In this document: positions 10,100 to 18,928 of the stretch, piece after piece
Numbering within the stretch: position 1 is the first letter of the stretch
Layout: every line of letters begins with the position of its first letter
NCBI RefSeq assembly: GCF_014706615.1
Contig: NZ_CP054877.1
Span: forward strand, 806,001-870,000
Length of the DNA: 64,000 bases
Direction of reading: 5' to 3'
Origin: Candidatus Vesicomyosocius sp. SY067_SCS001
Lineage (GTDB): Bacteria > Pseudomonadota > Gammaproteobacteria > PS1 > Pseudothioglobaceae
Program-made: the position numbers and the translations under genes
Notes under the pieces: generated by a model
The model's database searches: none
The model's input: only the letters and a program-made list of their open reading frames with translations
What the model was told of the DNA's origin: nothing

Positions 10100-11929
10100 T
10101 TATGCGAGTATTAATAGAGTTTGACCTACGTCGACTGTATCACCTTCCTTAATCTCAATATCAGTCACAACACCACTTCTAGCGGCCTTAATTTCAGTTT
10201 CCATTTTCATGGCTTCAAGAATAACCAAAACATCTCCTTGTGCAATTTTTTGATTCACTTCAACTATTATTTTCCAAATAGTCCCTGATAATGGCGCACC
10301 AATAACCTCGCCTTTTGTTGTTGGTGCTATACTAAGTATTTCTTTTTCTACTGGGGTTGATATTTTTGTTTGATCATAAGAGGCTTTCATTGACGTAATA
10401 TCACCCCCCGCTGAAACATCAACAGTATAAGAATTGCCTTTAAACGAAATGGTGTAAGTTTCTTCCTTTTTATTAGATTTTTGACAACTATCAACTACCT
10501 GTGACATTGGCTCAAAAAAATCAGGATTATCTCGATTTTGTAAGAATAAAATACCTACTTGTGGGAATAATGCATAAGTCAATAAATCATCAATCTTTTC
10601 TTTAGCCAAAACAATTCCTTTCTTGGCAACAATTCTATCAAATTCTTTTTCAAGAATCTGCATCTCTGGTGCAATATTATCAGCAGGCCTGCAAGTAATT
10701 GGCTCACCACCATCCAAAACCTTAACTTGTAAAGCTTGATCAACAGGTGCAGGTGTTGCGCCATATTCACCTTTAAGCACCCCAGCAGATTCTTTAGTAA
10801 TTGTTTTATAGCGTTCACCAGTAAGTACATTAAGAACAGATTGTGTTCCTACAATTTGTGAGGTTGGTGTTACCAATGGTATATATCCTAGGTCCTTACG
10901 TACACATGCAATTTCAACTAATACTTCATCCATCTTATCAAGTGCACCTTGCTCACGTAATTGACTTTCCATATTGGTTAACATACCACCTGGCACTTGA
11001 GATAATAAAATTCTTGAATCCACTCCTTTAAGCAAACCTTCAAACTGTGTATATTTACAACGCACTGATCTAAAATAAGCATCAATTTCTTCTAGTTTTT
11101 TTAAATCTAGGCCTGTCTTTCTTGGACTATTTTCTAAAATAGAAACCACAGAATTAGTCGCACTATGACCATAAGTCATACTCATAGAACCAATAGCCGT
11201 ATCAACACGATCAATACCAGCTTCAACAGCCTTAACAATGGTGGCAGTAGATAATCCAGTTGTTGCATGAGCATGTAGTTGAATAGGAATATCAACAACC
11301 ATTTTTAATGCCTTAATCAAATCATAAGCCACATATGGTTGCAATAAACCTGCCATATCTTTAATACAAAGAGAGTGTGTGCCCATATCTTCAATCTCTC
11401 TAGCCATATCTAGCCATGTTTGAATGTTATGTACAGGACTAATTGTATAGGATAACGTACCTTGCGCATGTTGACCAATCTTAACCGTTTGGTCAGTTGC
11501 TGTTTTAAGGTTACGAATATCATTCATTGCATCAAAAATACGGAAAATACTCACGCCATTTTTTGCGCTTTGATCTACAAATTTACGAACCACATCGTCA
11601 CTATAATGACGATAACCTAATAAATTTTGTCCTCTAAGCAACATCTGTTGAGGTGTGTTAGGCATTACTTTTTTAATCTCACGAATTCTATCCCAAGGAT
11701 CTTCTCCTAAATAACGAATACACGAATCAAAAGTTGCCCCACCCCAAGACTCTATTGACCAATAGCCTATTTTATCTAATTTATCTGCAATTGGCAACAT
11801 ATCATCAATACGCATACGTGTTGCAAATAAAGACTGATGCGCATCTCTAAAAACAAGCTCTGTAATTTCCACTTTTTTACCTTGTGAACTATCAGACCTT
11901 TTAGTTAATTTTTTAAAAAAATCTAGCAT
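10100..11929 (-). CDS. oadA: Oxaloacetate decarboxylase, alpha subunit (biotin carrier)
   Basis: A 609-residue carboxyltransferase plus biotin-carrier protein. The TIM-barrel domain starts at [19 protein letters not shown] (~residue 23) and contains the metal/catalytic histidines in QLHAHATTG. The C-terminal biotinyl domain has the lysine motif EAMKMETEI (~570). It transfers CO2 from oxaloacetate to biotin, giving pyruvate. Homologous to pyruvate carboxylase subunit B, but linkage to oadB and oadG makes the sodium pump the better call. The N-terminus carries about 18 extra residues, rich in lysine and serine, before the conserved domain. Confidence 0.94.
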   Translation of the reverse strand: MLDFFKKLTKRSDSSQGKKVEITELVFRDAHQSLFATRMRIDDMLPIADKLDKIGYWSIESWGGATFDSCIRYLGEDPWDRIREIKKVMPNTPQQMLLRGQNLLGYRHYSDDVVRKFVDQSAKNGVSIFRIFDAMNDIRNLKTATDQTVKIGQHAQGTLSYTISPVHNIQTWLDMAREIEDMGTHSLCIKDMAGLLQPYVAYDLIKALKMVVDIPIQLHAHATTGLSTATIVKAVEAGIDRVDTAIGSMSMTYGHSATNSVVSILENSPRKTGLDLKKLEEIDAYFRSVRCKYTQFEGLLKGVDSRILLSQVPGGMLTNMESQLREQGALDKMDEVLVEIACVRKDLGYIPLVTPTSQIVGTQSVLNVLTGERYKTITKESAGVLKGEYGATPAPVDQALQVKVLDGGEPITCRPADNIAPEMQILEKEFDRIVAKKGIVLAKEKIDDLLTYALFPQVGILFLQNRDNPDFFEPMSQVVDSCQKSNKKEETYTISFKGNSYTVDVSAGGDITSMKASYDQTKISTPVEKEILSIAPTTKGEVIGAPLSGTIWKIIVEVNQKIAQGDVLVILEAMKMETEIKAARSGVVTDIEIKEGDTVDVGQTLLILA

Positions 11930-11934
11930 GATCC

Positions 11935-12174
11935 TTATGTTCCCCTATGCATTTTTATTGCTTGTTCGATGATAAATTTAGTCTCTTCATCCATATCATC
12001 CTTAAACTCAGAGTTATGATAATCTTGCTTATCATGAATTTTACTTTGAAATTTTTGGATAATCATAGACATTAACTTAGTAATACCAACTAACAAAGTT
12101 AAAAATAAAAATACAAACCCCATACCAAACAAAGTTAAATTAAGCGCTTGAGTTATAAAATCTATTTGTTTCAT
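11935..12174 (-). CDS. oadG: Oxaloacetate decarboxylase, gamma subunit
   Basis: A 79-residue small subunit with one transmembrane helix (about residues 12-35, LTLFGMGFVFLFLTLLVGIT) and a charged cytoplasmic tail rich in Asp, Glu, Lys and His, the pattern of OadG, which assembles the alpha and beta subunits. The frame stays open upstream through the tRNA-Leu gene, but those codons are tRNA sequence, so the ATG at 12174 is the start. There is no obvious Shine-Dalgarno in the 20 bases between the tRNA 3' end and this ATG. Confidence 0.85.
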   Translation of the reverse strand: MKQIDFITQALNLTLFGMGFVFLFLTLLVGITKLMSMIIQKFQSKIHDKQDYHNSEFKDDMDEETKFIIEQAIKMHRGT

Positions 12175-12194
12175 ATTATGATTTTTTATTAATT

Positions 12195-12279
12195 TGGTAC
12201 CGATGGACGGAATCGAACCGTCACCCCCGAAGGAACTGGATTTTGAATCCAGCGCGTCTACCAATTCCACCACATCGGC
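12195..12279 (-). tRNA. trnL: tRNA-Leu (anticodon CAA)
   Basis: An 85-base class II tRNA. The reverse complement starts GCCGATGTGG and ends ATCGGTACCA with CCA encoded. The anticodon arm is CTGGA-TTCAAAA-TCCAG, giving anticodon CAA (codon UUG). It has the leucine-type long variable arm (TTCCTTCGGGGGTGA region), the D-loop GG, and T-loop GGTTCGATTCC. The acceptor stem has a G-U first pair. It lies seven bases after infA and 20 before oadG on the same strand, so it is probably cut from a common transcript. Confidence 0.96.
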
Positions 12280-12286
12280 AATATTT

Positions 12287-12505
12287 TTATTTATGTCTAA
12301 AAGTAATTCTTCCTTTAGTTAAGTCATAAGGCGTCATCTCAACGGTTACTTTATCACCTGGAAGGATTCGAATATAATGCTTGCGAATTTTGCCAGAAAT
12401 ATGTGCCAGAATACAATGACCATTTTCTAACTCAACCATAAAAGTTGTATTAGGTAACTTTTCTTTAACAAAACCTTCTAACTCGATGTAATCACTTTTT
12501 GACAT
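12287..12505 (-). CDS. infA: Translation initiation factor IF-1
   Basis: A 72-residue S1/OB-fold protein that binds the ribosomal A site during initiation. [20 protein letters not shown] and the core [18 protein letters not shown] and [10 protein letters not shown] match IF-1 along its full length. The frame is open seven codons further upstream, but the ATG at 12505 yields the universal N-terminus. It is the first gene of the run leading into tRNA-Leu and oadGAB, and divergent from metF with about 165 bases between them. Confidence 0.96.
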   Translation of the reverse strand: MSKSDYIELEGFVKEKLPNTTFMVELENGHCILAHISGKIRKHYIRILPGDKVTVEMTPYDLTKGRITFRHK

Positions 12506-12669
12506 AAAATCGCTATAAATTTCCAACTAAAACCAAGTTATTTTACCCGATTGTGAGAGGATAGTTAAAAAAATCATAAGCTAGATATCTAACTTTTATA
12601 GAAATTGAAAATGCTTTAATCTTAACCAAATCAGTTATAATAATAATATTTTTTATTATAAACATATTA

Positions 12670-13491
12670 ATGAAAATCAGTTTTGAGTTTTTTCCACCCA
12701 AAACAGAACAGGGAAAAGAAAAACTAATCCAAGTTAGACAAAGTTTAAGTGTAGTATCGCCTAAATACTTTTCAGCCACTTCTGGTGCTGGTGGTACAAC
12801 ACAAGATACAACCTTAGAAACAGTATTAGATATTCAAAAAAATAATAATATTCCAGCCACACCACATTTATCTTGTATTGGCTTAAAAAAATCTAATATT
12901 ATTGAATTATTAGACAAATACAAAGATATAAATATCAATCATATTATTGCACTAAGGGGAGATATTCCATCTAATATAAGAAATATAGGTGATTTTCATT
13001 ATGCTAATGAATTAGTTGAATTTATTCGATCTAAATATAATGACAACTTTAACATTGAAGTAGCAGCCTACCCTGAAATGCATCCACAAGCAAAAAATAT
13101 AGAAAGTGATTTAACACACTTTGTTAACAAAGTTAAAGCAGGTGCAAATGGAGCAATTACACAATACTTCTATAATGCTGATGCCTATTTTAGATTCCAA
13201 GATGACGTGCAAAAACTAGGGATAAACATTCCAATCACACCAGGAATTATGCCTATTACCAATTATACTAAATTGCTTAATTTTTCTAGTATGTGTGGCG
13301 CACAAATTCCAAAATGGATTTTAGAACGACTTAAATTTTATGAAAATGATCTAGAATCACTTAATGATTTTGGATTTGATGTTGTTGCTAATTTATGCCA
13401 AACACTCAAGAACCAAGGTGTAAATAGCTTCCATTTTTATTCAATGAATCTCGTTGAACCATCTCTTAAATTAGCAAAAAACATAATATAA
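12670..13491 (+). CDS. metF: 5,10-methylenetetrahydrofolate reductase MetF
   Basis: A 273-residue FAD-dependent TIM-barrel enzyme making 5-methyl-THF for methionine synthesis. Conserved signals are the N-terminal FEFFPPKTEQGKEKL, the loop VTYGAGG-equivalent SATSGAGGTTQDTT, LRGDIP (~residue 98), AAYPEMHP (~137) and the C-terminal HFYSMN. It is slightly shorter than the E. coli enzyme (296) but contains all blocks. It is a single-gene unit convergent with the HTH gene (13 bases apart). Confidence 0.93.
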   Translation: MKISFEFFPPKTEQGKEKLIQVRQSLSVVSPKYFSATSGAGGTTQDTTLETVLDIQKNNNIPATPHLSCIGLKKSNIIELLDKYKDININHIIALRGDIPSNIRNIGDFHYANELVEFIRSKYNDNFNIEVAAYPEMHPQAKNIESDLTHFVNKVKAGANGAITQYFYNADAYFRFQDDVQKLGINIPITPGIMPITNYTKLLNFSSMCGAQIPKWILERLKFYENDLESLNDFGFDVVANLCQTLKNQGVNSFHFYSMNLVEPSLKLAKNII

Positions 13492-13503
13492 ATTAATATA
13501 TTC

Positions 13504-13968
13504 TCAATTTAAATTAGATTGTGTCTTAATCCAATATTGAAGTTTATGCAAAGACACTTTATCTTGAGTATGACAACATTTCTCAAATATATTTAAACGA
13601 CTATACAATTCTTCAAGCACCATTGCATAGTGTTCATTTCTTAGCTTTTCTTTATATAGTTTAGATTTAAGTGCAGTAACAATATTGATTAATTTTTCTT
13701 CATTTTCTTGTTTAGTAAAATCATCTACGCCAGCTTTAAACATAGCATCAGACTTTATTTGTTGCATTTTTTGCATGTATTTATCTTGTTCTGAATGTAA
13801 ACTTATCTTAGGGTAAGCTAACCTAATACTATCCGTTGTTACATAGCCCTCGTGAGTTTGTAACTTACCCAAATTAATTTGTGTTTGAATATGAGCACGA
13901 CTTACGCCAAGTTTACGTGCTGCTTGTGAAACGCTTAATTTAATCACACTTTCTCTCCAAAAAACCAT
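13504..13968 (-). CDS. HTH DNA-binding protein of unknown function
   Basis: A 154-residue protein. Residues ~10-50 form a winged helix-turn-helix of MerR/excisionase type (SVSQAARKLGVSRAHIQTQI followed by a GYVTTDSIRLAYP wing). The remainder is highly charged and predicted helical, with a possible coiled coil at ~85-125 (LINIVTALKSKLYKEKLRNE), then a Cys-Cys pair (EKCCHTQD). It follows hemD by 17 bases on the same strand. A regulatory role tied to tetrapyrrole or redox state is only a guess; no ligand domain is recognisable. Confidence 0.65.
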   Translation of the reverse strand: MVFWRESVIKLSVSQAARKLGVSRAHIQTQINLGKLQTHEGYVTTDSIRLAYPKISLHSEQDKYMQKMQQIKSDAMFKAGVDDFTKQENEEKLINIVTALKSKLYKEKLRNEHYAMVLEELYSRLNIFEKCCHTQDKVSLHKLQYWIKTQSNLN

Positions 13969-13985
13969 TAAAGATAGCTGATAAA

Positions 13986-14732
13986 TTAACTACATTTTAC
14001 TGGTTTGTCAAGTGTATTAAGATTCATTAATACTGAAATAATACCATTATTACTGGTATTTGGAGTAACTAATACTTTATCAAACTCAATTGAATTGACA
14101 TAAATTTTGATCCTTTCACTCAAAACGACCAATAAATAGTTTTTCAATTTATCAACATGATTAATTTGATTAACTATTTTTATTAGAGATTTCATATTAT
14201 CTATACTGGTAATACTAATAACACCTTCTCTACTTAACAAGAATTTATCAAGAGATTGACAATGTAAGTGACTAATATCACAGCAAACACGTTCATATAC
14301 CTCAACATATTCAACTTGATTTCCTTGCTTAATCAAACCTTGCTTTAAGGTCTCTCTACCACCCCTACCCCTAAAAATTAAAATTGTTTTACCATTCAAC
14401 TGGGTTACACTATCAAGTTCTAACAGAGCTTCGCTAGAAGCCTTATTTTTAGGAAAATCATTAATAATAATATTATTTTCACTCAACTTTTTAGCAGTAG
14501 CACTACCCACTGCTAAAACCTGCTGATAACTAATCTTCTTCAGAATCTTTAATCCATATTCAACAGCATTAGCACTAATAAAAATAATCACATCATAATG
14601 ATTTTTTTCTGATCTAATATCGATAGGGTGAAGCTTTAAAGTTGGGAAAAAAAGTGGATTATTACCGCTTTTAACCACCATATTTTGTAGTTCTTCTACT
14701 TGTAAAGCTGGTCTAGTCAACATTACATTCAC
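13986..14732 (-). CDS. hemD: Uroporphyrinogen-III synthase HemD
   Basis: A 248-residue two-domain enzyme that cyclises hydroxymethylbilane to uroporphyrinogen III, the branch point for heme and siroheme (needed by DsrAB). HemD is poorly conserved, but the N-terminal MLTRPALQVEELQNMV, FISANAVEYGL, LAVGSATAKKL and the C-terminal ITSIDNMKSL segments are characteristic. hemC is not adjacent. It sits three bases after an unknown gene and before the HTH gene, forming a three-gene leftward unit. Confidence 0.85.
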   Translation of the reverse strand: MNVMLTRPALQVEELQNMVVKSGNNPLFFPTLKLHPIDIRSEKNHYDVIIFISANAVEYGLKILKKISYQQVLAVGSATAKKLSENNIIINDFPKNKASSEALLELDSVTQLNGKTILIFRGRGGRETLKQGLIKQGNQVEYVEVYERVCCDISHLHCQSLDKFLLSREGVISITSIDNMKSLIKIVNQINHVDKLKNYLLVVLSERIKIYVNSIEFDKVLVTPNTSNNGIISVLMNLNTLDKPVKCS

Positions 14733-14735
14733 TGA

Positions 14736-15329
14736 CTAAAACCCTAATATTTCAGCAATAATTCGTATTTTATTCAATGTTTCACTTTCTGCATACTTAC
14801 AAATAAGTACAATTTTAGTATTAACTAACGATACATCTTGTAAAAAATTTCTAATTTGTTTTTCATCCAAAATATTAGAAGTATAAAGAATAGGAAATTG
14901 AGTAAAATAAAAATATTTATTTGTTATTAGCTTGGTATTTAAATCAAACTTAAGTTTTTTATCAGACTGAAAACATAATTTATAATCACTTAATATTTTC
15001 ATTACTTCATTACTTGGTTGTTCATCCAGTTCACAAAATAAATTAAATTGAGATCGATATTGATGGATTGGTTGCAGTAGCAATATAAGCAAAGGTATCT
15101 CTAATAACTGTGTCTGTTCAATATATACAACTAATTCGAACACCTCATCTGACTCTTTCAATTCTATAAATATCTGTTCAAGATCCTCCTTAGTATCAAT
15201 TTTTAAAGATAATGCTTTGAATAAGGTTGAATAATAATCAAACCGCCATTCATTAGGTAAATCATCAGGATAAAAATCGTCAAGCAAATCTAAGTCACTA
15301 CGACCAATTAATAATTCTGTTTTATTCAT
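14736..15329 (-). CDS. Conserved-looking protein, possibly a divergent DUF72 relative
   Basis: A 197-residue acidic protein I do not recognise with confidence. Its start (LLIGRSDLDLLDDFYPDDLP followed by WRFDYYSTLF) resembles the opening of DUF72/YecE proteins, which place a FYP-x-x-LP motif before a TIM barrel, but it is shorter than that family (~240-290) and the usual downstream motifs are not apparent. No signal peptide or membrane segment is visible. It leads the unit that contains hemD and the HTH gene, so expression is probably linked. Function unknown. Confidence 0.55.
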   Translation of the reverse strand: MNKTELLIGRSDLDLLDDFYPDDLPNEWRFDYYSTLFKALSLKIDTKEDLEQIFIELKESDEVFELVVYIEQTQLLEIPLLILLLQPIHQYRSQFNLFCELDEQPSNEVMKILSDYKLCFQSDKKLKFDLNTKLITNKYFYFTQFPILYTSNILDEKQIRNFLQDVSLVNTKIVLICKYAESETLNKIRIIAEILGF

Positions 15330-15390
15330 TTGGTTTTATATGTCTTTATAATAAAATAAAAGTTTTATACAAAGATCTATTTATTAAAAA

Positions 15391-16344
15391 ATGCCAGATA
15401 TTCTACTACCAATTATTGCCTTGTTATCAGGATTTACACTTTTAATTTGGAGTGCGGATAAATTTACTGAAAATGGGGTAAAAATTGCTAATATTTTTAA
15501 AATATCACCCTTTATTATTGGGATAATCATATTAGGATTTGGCACTAGTATACCTGAAATATTAATATCAGCACTTGCCGCTATAAAAGGTAATACAGGA
15601 CTTAGTATTGGCAATGCAGTTGGTTCTAATATTTTTAATATTTCCCTAATATTAGGTATTAGCGCAATTATTTCCCCAATTAACATACAATGGGATATCT
15701 TAAAAAAAGAATGGTTATTTTTAATGATTACTACACTTTGTGCAGGATTTTTGTTATATGATTATCGCCTTGATTTTAAAGATGGTTTGATTTTATCATC
15801 TTTATTAGTTTTATTTTTTGCTTATATCTTTAAACAAGCAAAAAATAAAACACATCATAATTTTGATGAATTTAAACATAATATCAATAAGAATCAAATT
15901 AAAAAAACTCAGATAATTCTAATTATAAGCTTAACGATTTTGGTCTCTAGCGCAGAACTTATAGCCTGGGGTGGTGTAGAAGTAGCTAAAATATTTGGTA
16001 TTTCAGATCTTATTATTGGGCTTAGCATTATAGCTCTAGGAACTAGCTTACCAGAACTAGCGGTATCAATCTCAAGCGTTTTGAAAAAACAATATACAAT
16101 GGTGGTTGGCAATATAATCGGCTCTAACATATTTAACACTATTGCTGTATTAGCTATACCAGGATTAATCCATCCATCAGATGTACCAATTGAAGTTATA
16201 AATAGAGACTATCCACTCATGTTATTATTGACTATTTTATTGTTTGTTATTTCTTACAAGTTTAGCAAAAAACATATTATTAATCGTTTTGGAGGGTTTT
16301 TTCTTGTTGGTATATTTAGTCTTTATATGTATCAATTATTATGA
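15391..16344 (+). CDS. Sodium/calcium exchanger of the CaCA family
   Basis: A 317-residue membrane protein of YrbG type with about ten hydrophobic segments. The two alpha repeats that bind cations are clear: GFGTSIPEILISALA followed by GNAVGSNIFN (~residues 49-90) and IALGTSLPELAVSISS followed by GNIIGSNIFN (~209-250). It would use the Na+ or H+ gradient to export Ca2+. Together with the sodium-pumping OadGAB it suggests Na+ circulation across the membrane. The stop overlaps tsaE by four bases (ATGA). Confidence 0.92.
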   Translation: MPDILLPIIALLSGFTLLIWSADKFTENGVKIANIFKISPFIIGIIILGFGTSIPEILISALAAIKGNTGLSIGNAVGSNIFNISLILGISAIISPINIQWDILKKEWLFLMITTLCAGFLLYDYRLDFKDGLILSSLLVLFFAYIFKQAKNKTHHNFDEFKHNINKNQIKKTQIILIISLTILVSSAELIAWGGVEVAKIFGISDLIIGLSIIALGTSLPELAVSISSVLKKQYTMVVGNIIGSNIFNTIAVLAIPGLIHPSDVPIEVINRDYPLMLLLTILLFVISYKFSKKHIINRFGGFFLVGIFSLYMYQLL

Positions 16345-16796
16345 AATTAACTCTTAACAATGAGTCTGATACTTATCATATTGCACATCAATTAGCTCAG
16401 TGTACTCAGTTAGTTGATAGTTGCATTGTTATTTATTTAGAAGGTGATTTAGGAGTTGGAAAGACTACATTTGCTAGAGGTTTTATCCAGTTCTATGGAT
16501 TTGATCAAGTTAAAAGCCCTACCTATTCTCTTGTAGAAAGCTATATCAATGATAAAATCAATATTCACCACTTTGATTGTTATCGATTAGGCGATGCACA
16601 AGAGTTAGAATATATTGGTATTCGAGAATATTTAGCACCTGGGCATATTCAGTTGATTGAATGGGCAGAATTAGGCAAAGGTATAATTGCGCCAACAGAT
16701 ATGATAATTAAAATAACTGATGATTTAGATAAGCATGAACTACAAATAACAACTCATACACAAGTTGGTAATCAACTACTTGCATGCATCAACTGA
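16341..16796 (+). CDS. tsaE: tRNA threonylcarbamoyladenosine biosynthesis ATPase TsaE
   Basis: A 151-residue P-loop ATPase working with TsaB, TsaD and TsaC to make t6A37 on tRNAs reading ANN codons. The P-loop is GDLGVGKTTF (35-44), followed by SPTYSLVESY (~65) and HFDCYRLGDAQELEYIG and the Walker B-like IQLIEWAE (~105). Length is normal. In many genomes amiB and mutL follow; here the next 390 bases are without a gene. Confidence 0.93.
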   Translation: MKLTLNNESDTYHIAHQLAQCTQLVDSCIVIYLEGDLGVGKTTFARGFIQFYGFDQVKSPTYSLVESYINDKINIHHFDCYRLGDAQELEYIGIREYLAPGHIQLIEWAELGKGIIAPTDMIIKITDDLDKHELQITTHTQVGNQLLACIN

Positions 16797-17186
16797 TAGA
16801 AACTTTTTCCAATAAAATTTATTTATCTTTGTTACAAACAATAGAAACACATTGTTTATTAAACCAGTACCTGAATAAACTAAAACTACAATTGATATTA
16901 AAGATGACTAAAATTTTATAGAATTACCCTAAAAAAATCATGATATCCATAAACAGAAATTAGAATTTTAAGATAAACTGAATAAAAACAACCCTTTACA
17001 TAAAAACAAAAAAAAAGATTCTATTATTTTAATTATGCCATAAACTTCCTCTATGTTAGCTATAACTACATTTATTATTCATCTTTAAGATGAATAATAA
17101 CTTAAAATTCAAAAGAACAAGATTAATATTGCTAACGCAATTTATTATTATAGGTATTTTAAATTATTACAAATAAATCTTATAAG
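16797..17186. other. AT-rich gap between convergent tsaE and dsrR
   Basis: About 390 bases with no gene on either strand. It contains a perfect palindrome at 17072-17100 (separate entry) that could end transcription from both sides. The usual downstream neighbours of tsaE are absent and no recognisable remnant remains. Confidence 0.5.
17072..17100. terminator. Perfect AT-rich palindrome, candidate bidirectional terminator
   Basis: A 14-base inverted repeat around a single central base: left arm TTATTATTCATCTT (17072-17085), right arm AAGATGAATAATAA (17087-17100). It lies 276 bases past the tsaE stop and 87 past the dsrR stop, between two convergent operons. It lacks a T-run on either strand, so intrinsic termination is uncertain; an operator or remnant is possible. 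Confidence 0.4.
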
Positions 17187-17528
17187 CTACTTGTTATTTA
17201 ACTTATCAGGTGCACATTCCTTTTCTGGTGGTTCATAATTTGGATCGTTTGGGTTCATAAATACAAAATGATAATCGCTATTTTTATCTATCTGGTCAAA
17301 ATCCACCACCATACCTTCAAGTAATACTTTTTGATCATAAGCAAAAATATACTCAATACCATTAGATTTAAGGTGGATATCGCTGTCATTACGATCATCA
17401 AAACCCATAAAATATTGAAAACCATCATCAGTTTTATCGACAAAAAAGCGAATCAAAAGTCCTTTATTTTCTGGATTATGAGTTGATAAAATGATTTCAT
17501 CCGACGCCTTTTTTGTAATTATAATCAT
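17187..17528 (-). CDS. dsrR: DsrR, A-type (IscA-like) protein of the dsr cluster
   Basis: A 113-residue protein with the HesB/IscA fold: ITKKASDEI at the start, LLIRFFVD and a region equivalent to the IscA core. As in described DsrR proteins, the three cysteines that bind iron-sulfur in IscA are not present at the usual places; the only cysteine is near the C-terminus (EKECAPDK). DsrR in Allochromatium vinosum is required for normal Dsr protein levels, affecting expression post-transcriptionally. Position directly after dsrN with an ATGA overlap supports the call. No dsrS follows. Confidence 0.85.
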   Translation of the reverse strand: MIIITKKASDEIILSTHNPENKGLLIRFFVDKTDDGFQYFMGFDDRNDSDIHLKSNGIEYIFAYDQKVLLEGMVVDFDQIDKNSDYHFVFMNPNDPNYEPPEKECAPDKLNNK

Positions 17529-18901
17529 AGCTCCTGTTCTTTAACCTTATTTATAAAATCCACAAATTGTATAACCCATTCATTACTCGCTACATTATGC
17601 AAATGTGTGTATGAAGCCAAAAGATTATACTTCATAATACCATCAAACTTATTACTCACACCTACACCACGCAAAACATTAAAAGCATAGCGTGTATTGG
17701 AATTAATATTTTTAAGCTTTGAGTAGTGAAATTCATGTGCATAAATATGCTTAGATACTCCAGACCAACAATGCTCATCGGTTGGTTCTAACTCAACATA
17801 ACCTCTACCAATAGGCTTAGACATCATATAACTATCTGCATCAATTATACCAATCATTGAATAAGTTTCTTTATTATTAGTAATGCTATTGGTTAAATAC
17901 ATTAAACCACCACACTCTACATACGTTGGTAAATTGTGTTCTATTTTAGTTTTAATATCTTCTAATAAGGATTGATTAGCATTTAACGCCTCAAGTTGCA
18001 TTTCTGGAAAACCACCACCGATAAACAACCCATCACATATTGGCAAATTATTATCTTTAAGTGTATCAAAGTATTTTATACTAACGCCTAATGACTCAAA
18101 TTTATCCAAATCATCCTGATAATAAAAATTAAACACAGCATCTTTAGCAATAGCAATAATGATTTTTTCCTTAATTGTATTGACATTTGTATATGTGTTA
18201 ATAATTTTATTATTGGACTTAACGCAATTAAAGTCCAATAATATATTAAGATCAACTTGATCAGTAATAATATTAGCAACTTTTTTGATAAAAATTTGCG
18301 ATTGTGATGTTTCGTTAGCAGGCATTAATCCTAAATGACGCTCATCAATTATTAATGCTTTAGAACGACGTATACAGCCTAACACATGAATATCAGTGTA
18401 ATAATTAATAGCCTGTATCAATTTTGATTCATGACGCTCACTAGCTACTTTATTTAAGATAACACCAGCAATATTTATCTCTTTATCAAATACTTGATAA
18501 CCACTAAGCAGTGGTGCAACACCACGGGTAATACCTGTACTGTCAATCACTAATATCACAGGAGTCATTAATAATTTAGCAAGATCGGCGTTAGCATCAC
18601 CACCAGTAACACTCATACCATCAAACAAACCTTTATTTCCTTCAATAATATCAATATCACTATTTGAACTTTGGTTTTGATACAACTGGATTATTTCATC
18701 ATCAGTCATGTTATAAAAATCTAAATTATAACAAGGGTTTCCACTGGCTTTAGAAAGCCAAATAGGGTCAATATAATCAGGCCCTTTTTTAAAAGTCTGG
18801 ACATTTAAAGATTGTTGTTTAAATGCAGCACATAATCCTAAACTAATAACAGTTTTTCCTGATGATTTATGAGCAGCAGATAAATAAAACGATAAAGACA
18901 T
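17525..18901 (-). CDS. dsrN: DsrN, siroheme amide-forming amidotransferase (CbiA-like)
   Basis: A 458-residue homologue of cobyrinic acid a,c-diamide synthase. The N-terminal ATPase domain has the P-loop AAHKSSGKT (~9-17) and the C-terminal class I glutamine amidotransferase domain has the nucleophile motif YVECGGLMYL (~residue 335). DsrN amidates siroheme to the siroamide cofactor of DsrAB. No cobalamin genes are near; the dsr context decides the call. It is followed by dsrR with a four-base overlap and preceded by dsrP (27-base gap). Confidence 0.92.
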   Translation of the reverse strand: MSLSFYLSAAHKSSGKTVISLGLCAAFKQQSLNVQTFKKGPDYIDPIWLSKASGNPCYNLDFYNMTDDEIIQLYQNQSSNSDIDIIEGNKGLFDGMSVTGGDANADLAKLLMTPVILVIDSTGITRGVAPLLSGYQVFDKEINIAGVILNKVASERHESKLIQAINYYTDIHVLGCIRRSKALIIDERHLGLMPANETSQSQIFIKKVANIITDQVDLNILLDFNCVKSNNKIINTYTNVNTIKEKIIIAIAKDAVFNFYYQDDLDKFESLGVSIKYFDTLKDNNLPICDGLFIGGGFPEMQLEALNANQSLLEDIKTKIEHNLPTYVECGGLMYLTNSITNNKETYSMIGIIDADSYMMSKPIGRGYVELEPTDEHCWSGVSKHIYAHEFHYSKLKNINSNTRYAFNVLRGVGVSNKFDGIMKYNLLASYTHLHNVASNEWVIQFVDFINKVKEQEL

Positions 18902-18928
18902 TAATATCTACTTAATTTTAATATAAAA

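Noticed and set aside
10100-11929. Pyruvate carboxylase subunit B
   Set aside because: The linked oadB and oadG genes show the sodium-pump decarboxylase complex.
12175-12273. A 33-codon N-terminal extension of oadG
   Set aside because: These codons are the reverse complement of the tRNA-Leu gene; conserved OadG begins at the ATG at 12174.
12543-12779. A 78-codon minus-strand ORF over the infA-metF gap
   Set aside because: It overlaps the 5' end of metF on the opposite strand and has composition of translated AT-rich intergenic DNA.
17187-17528. An iron-sulfur scaffold IscA or ErpA
   Set aside because: The three IscA cysteines are missing and the gene sits at the dsrR position, so DsrR is the better call.
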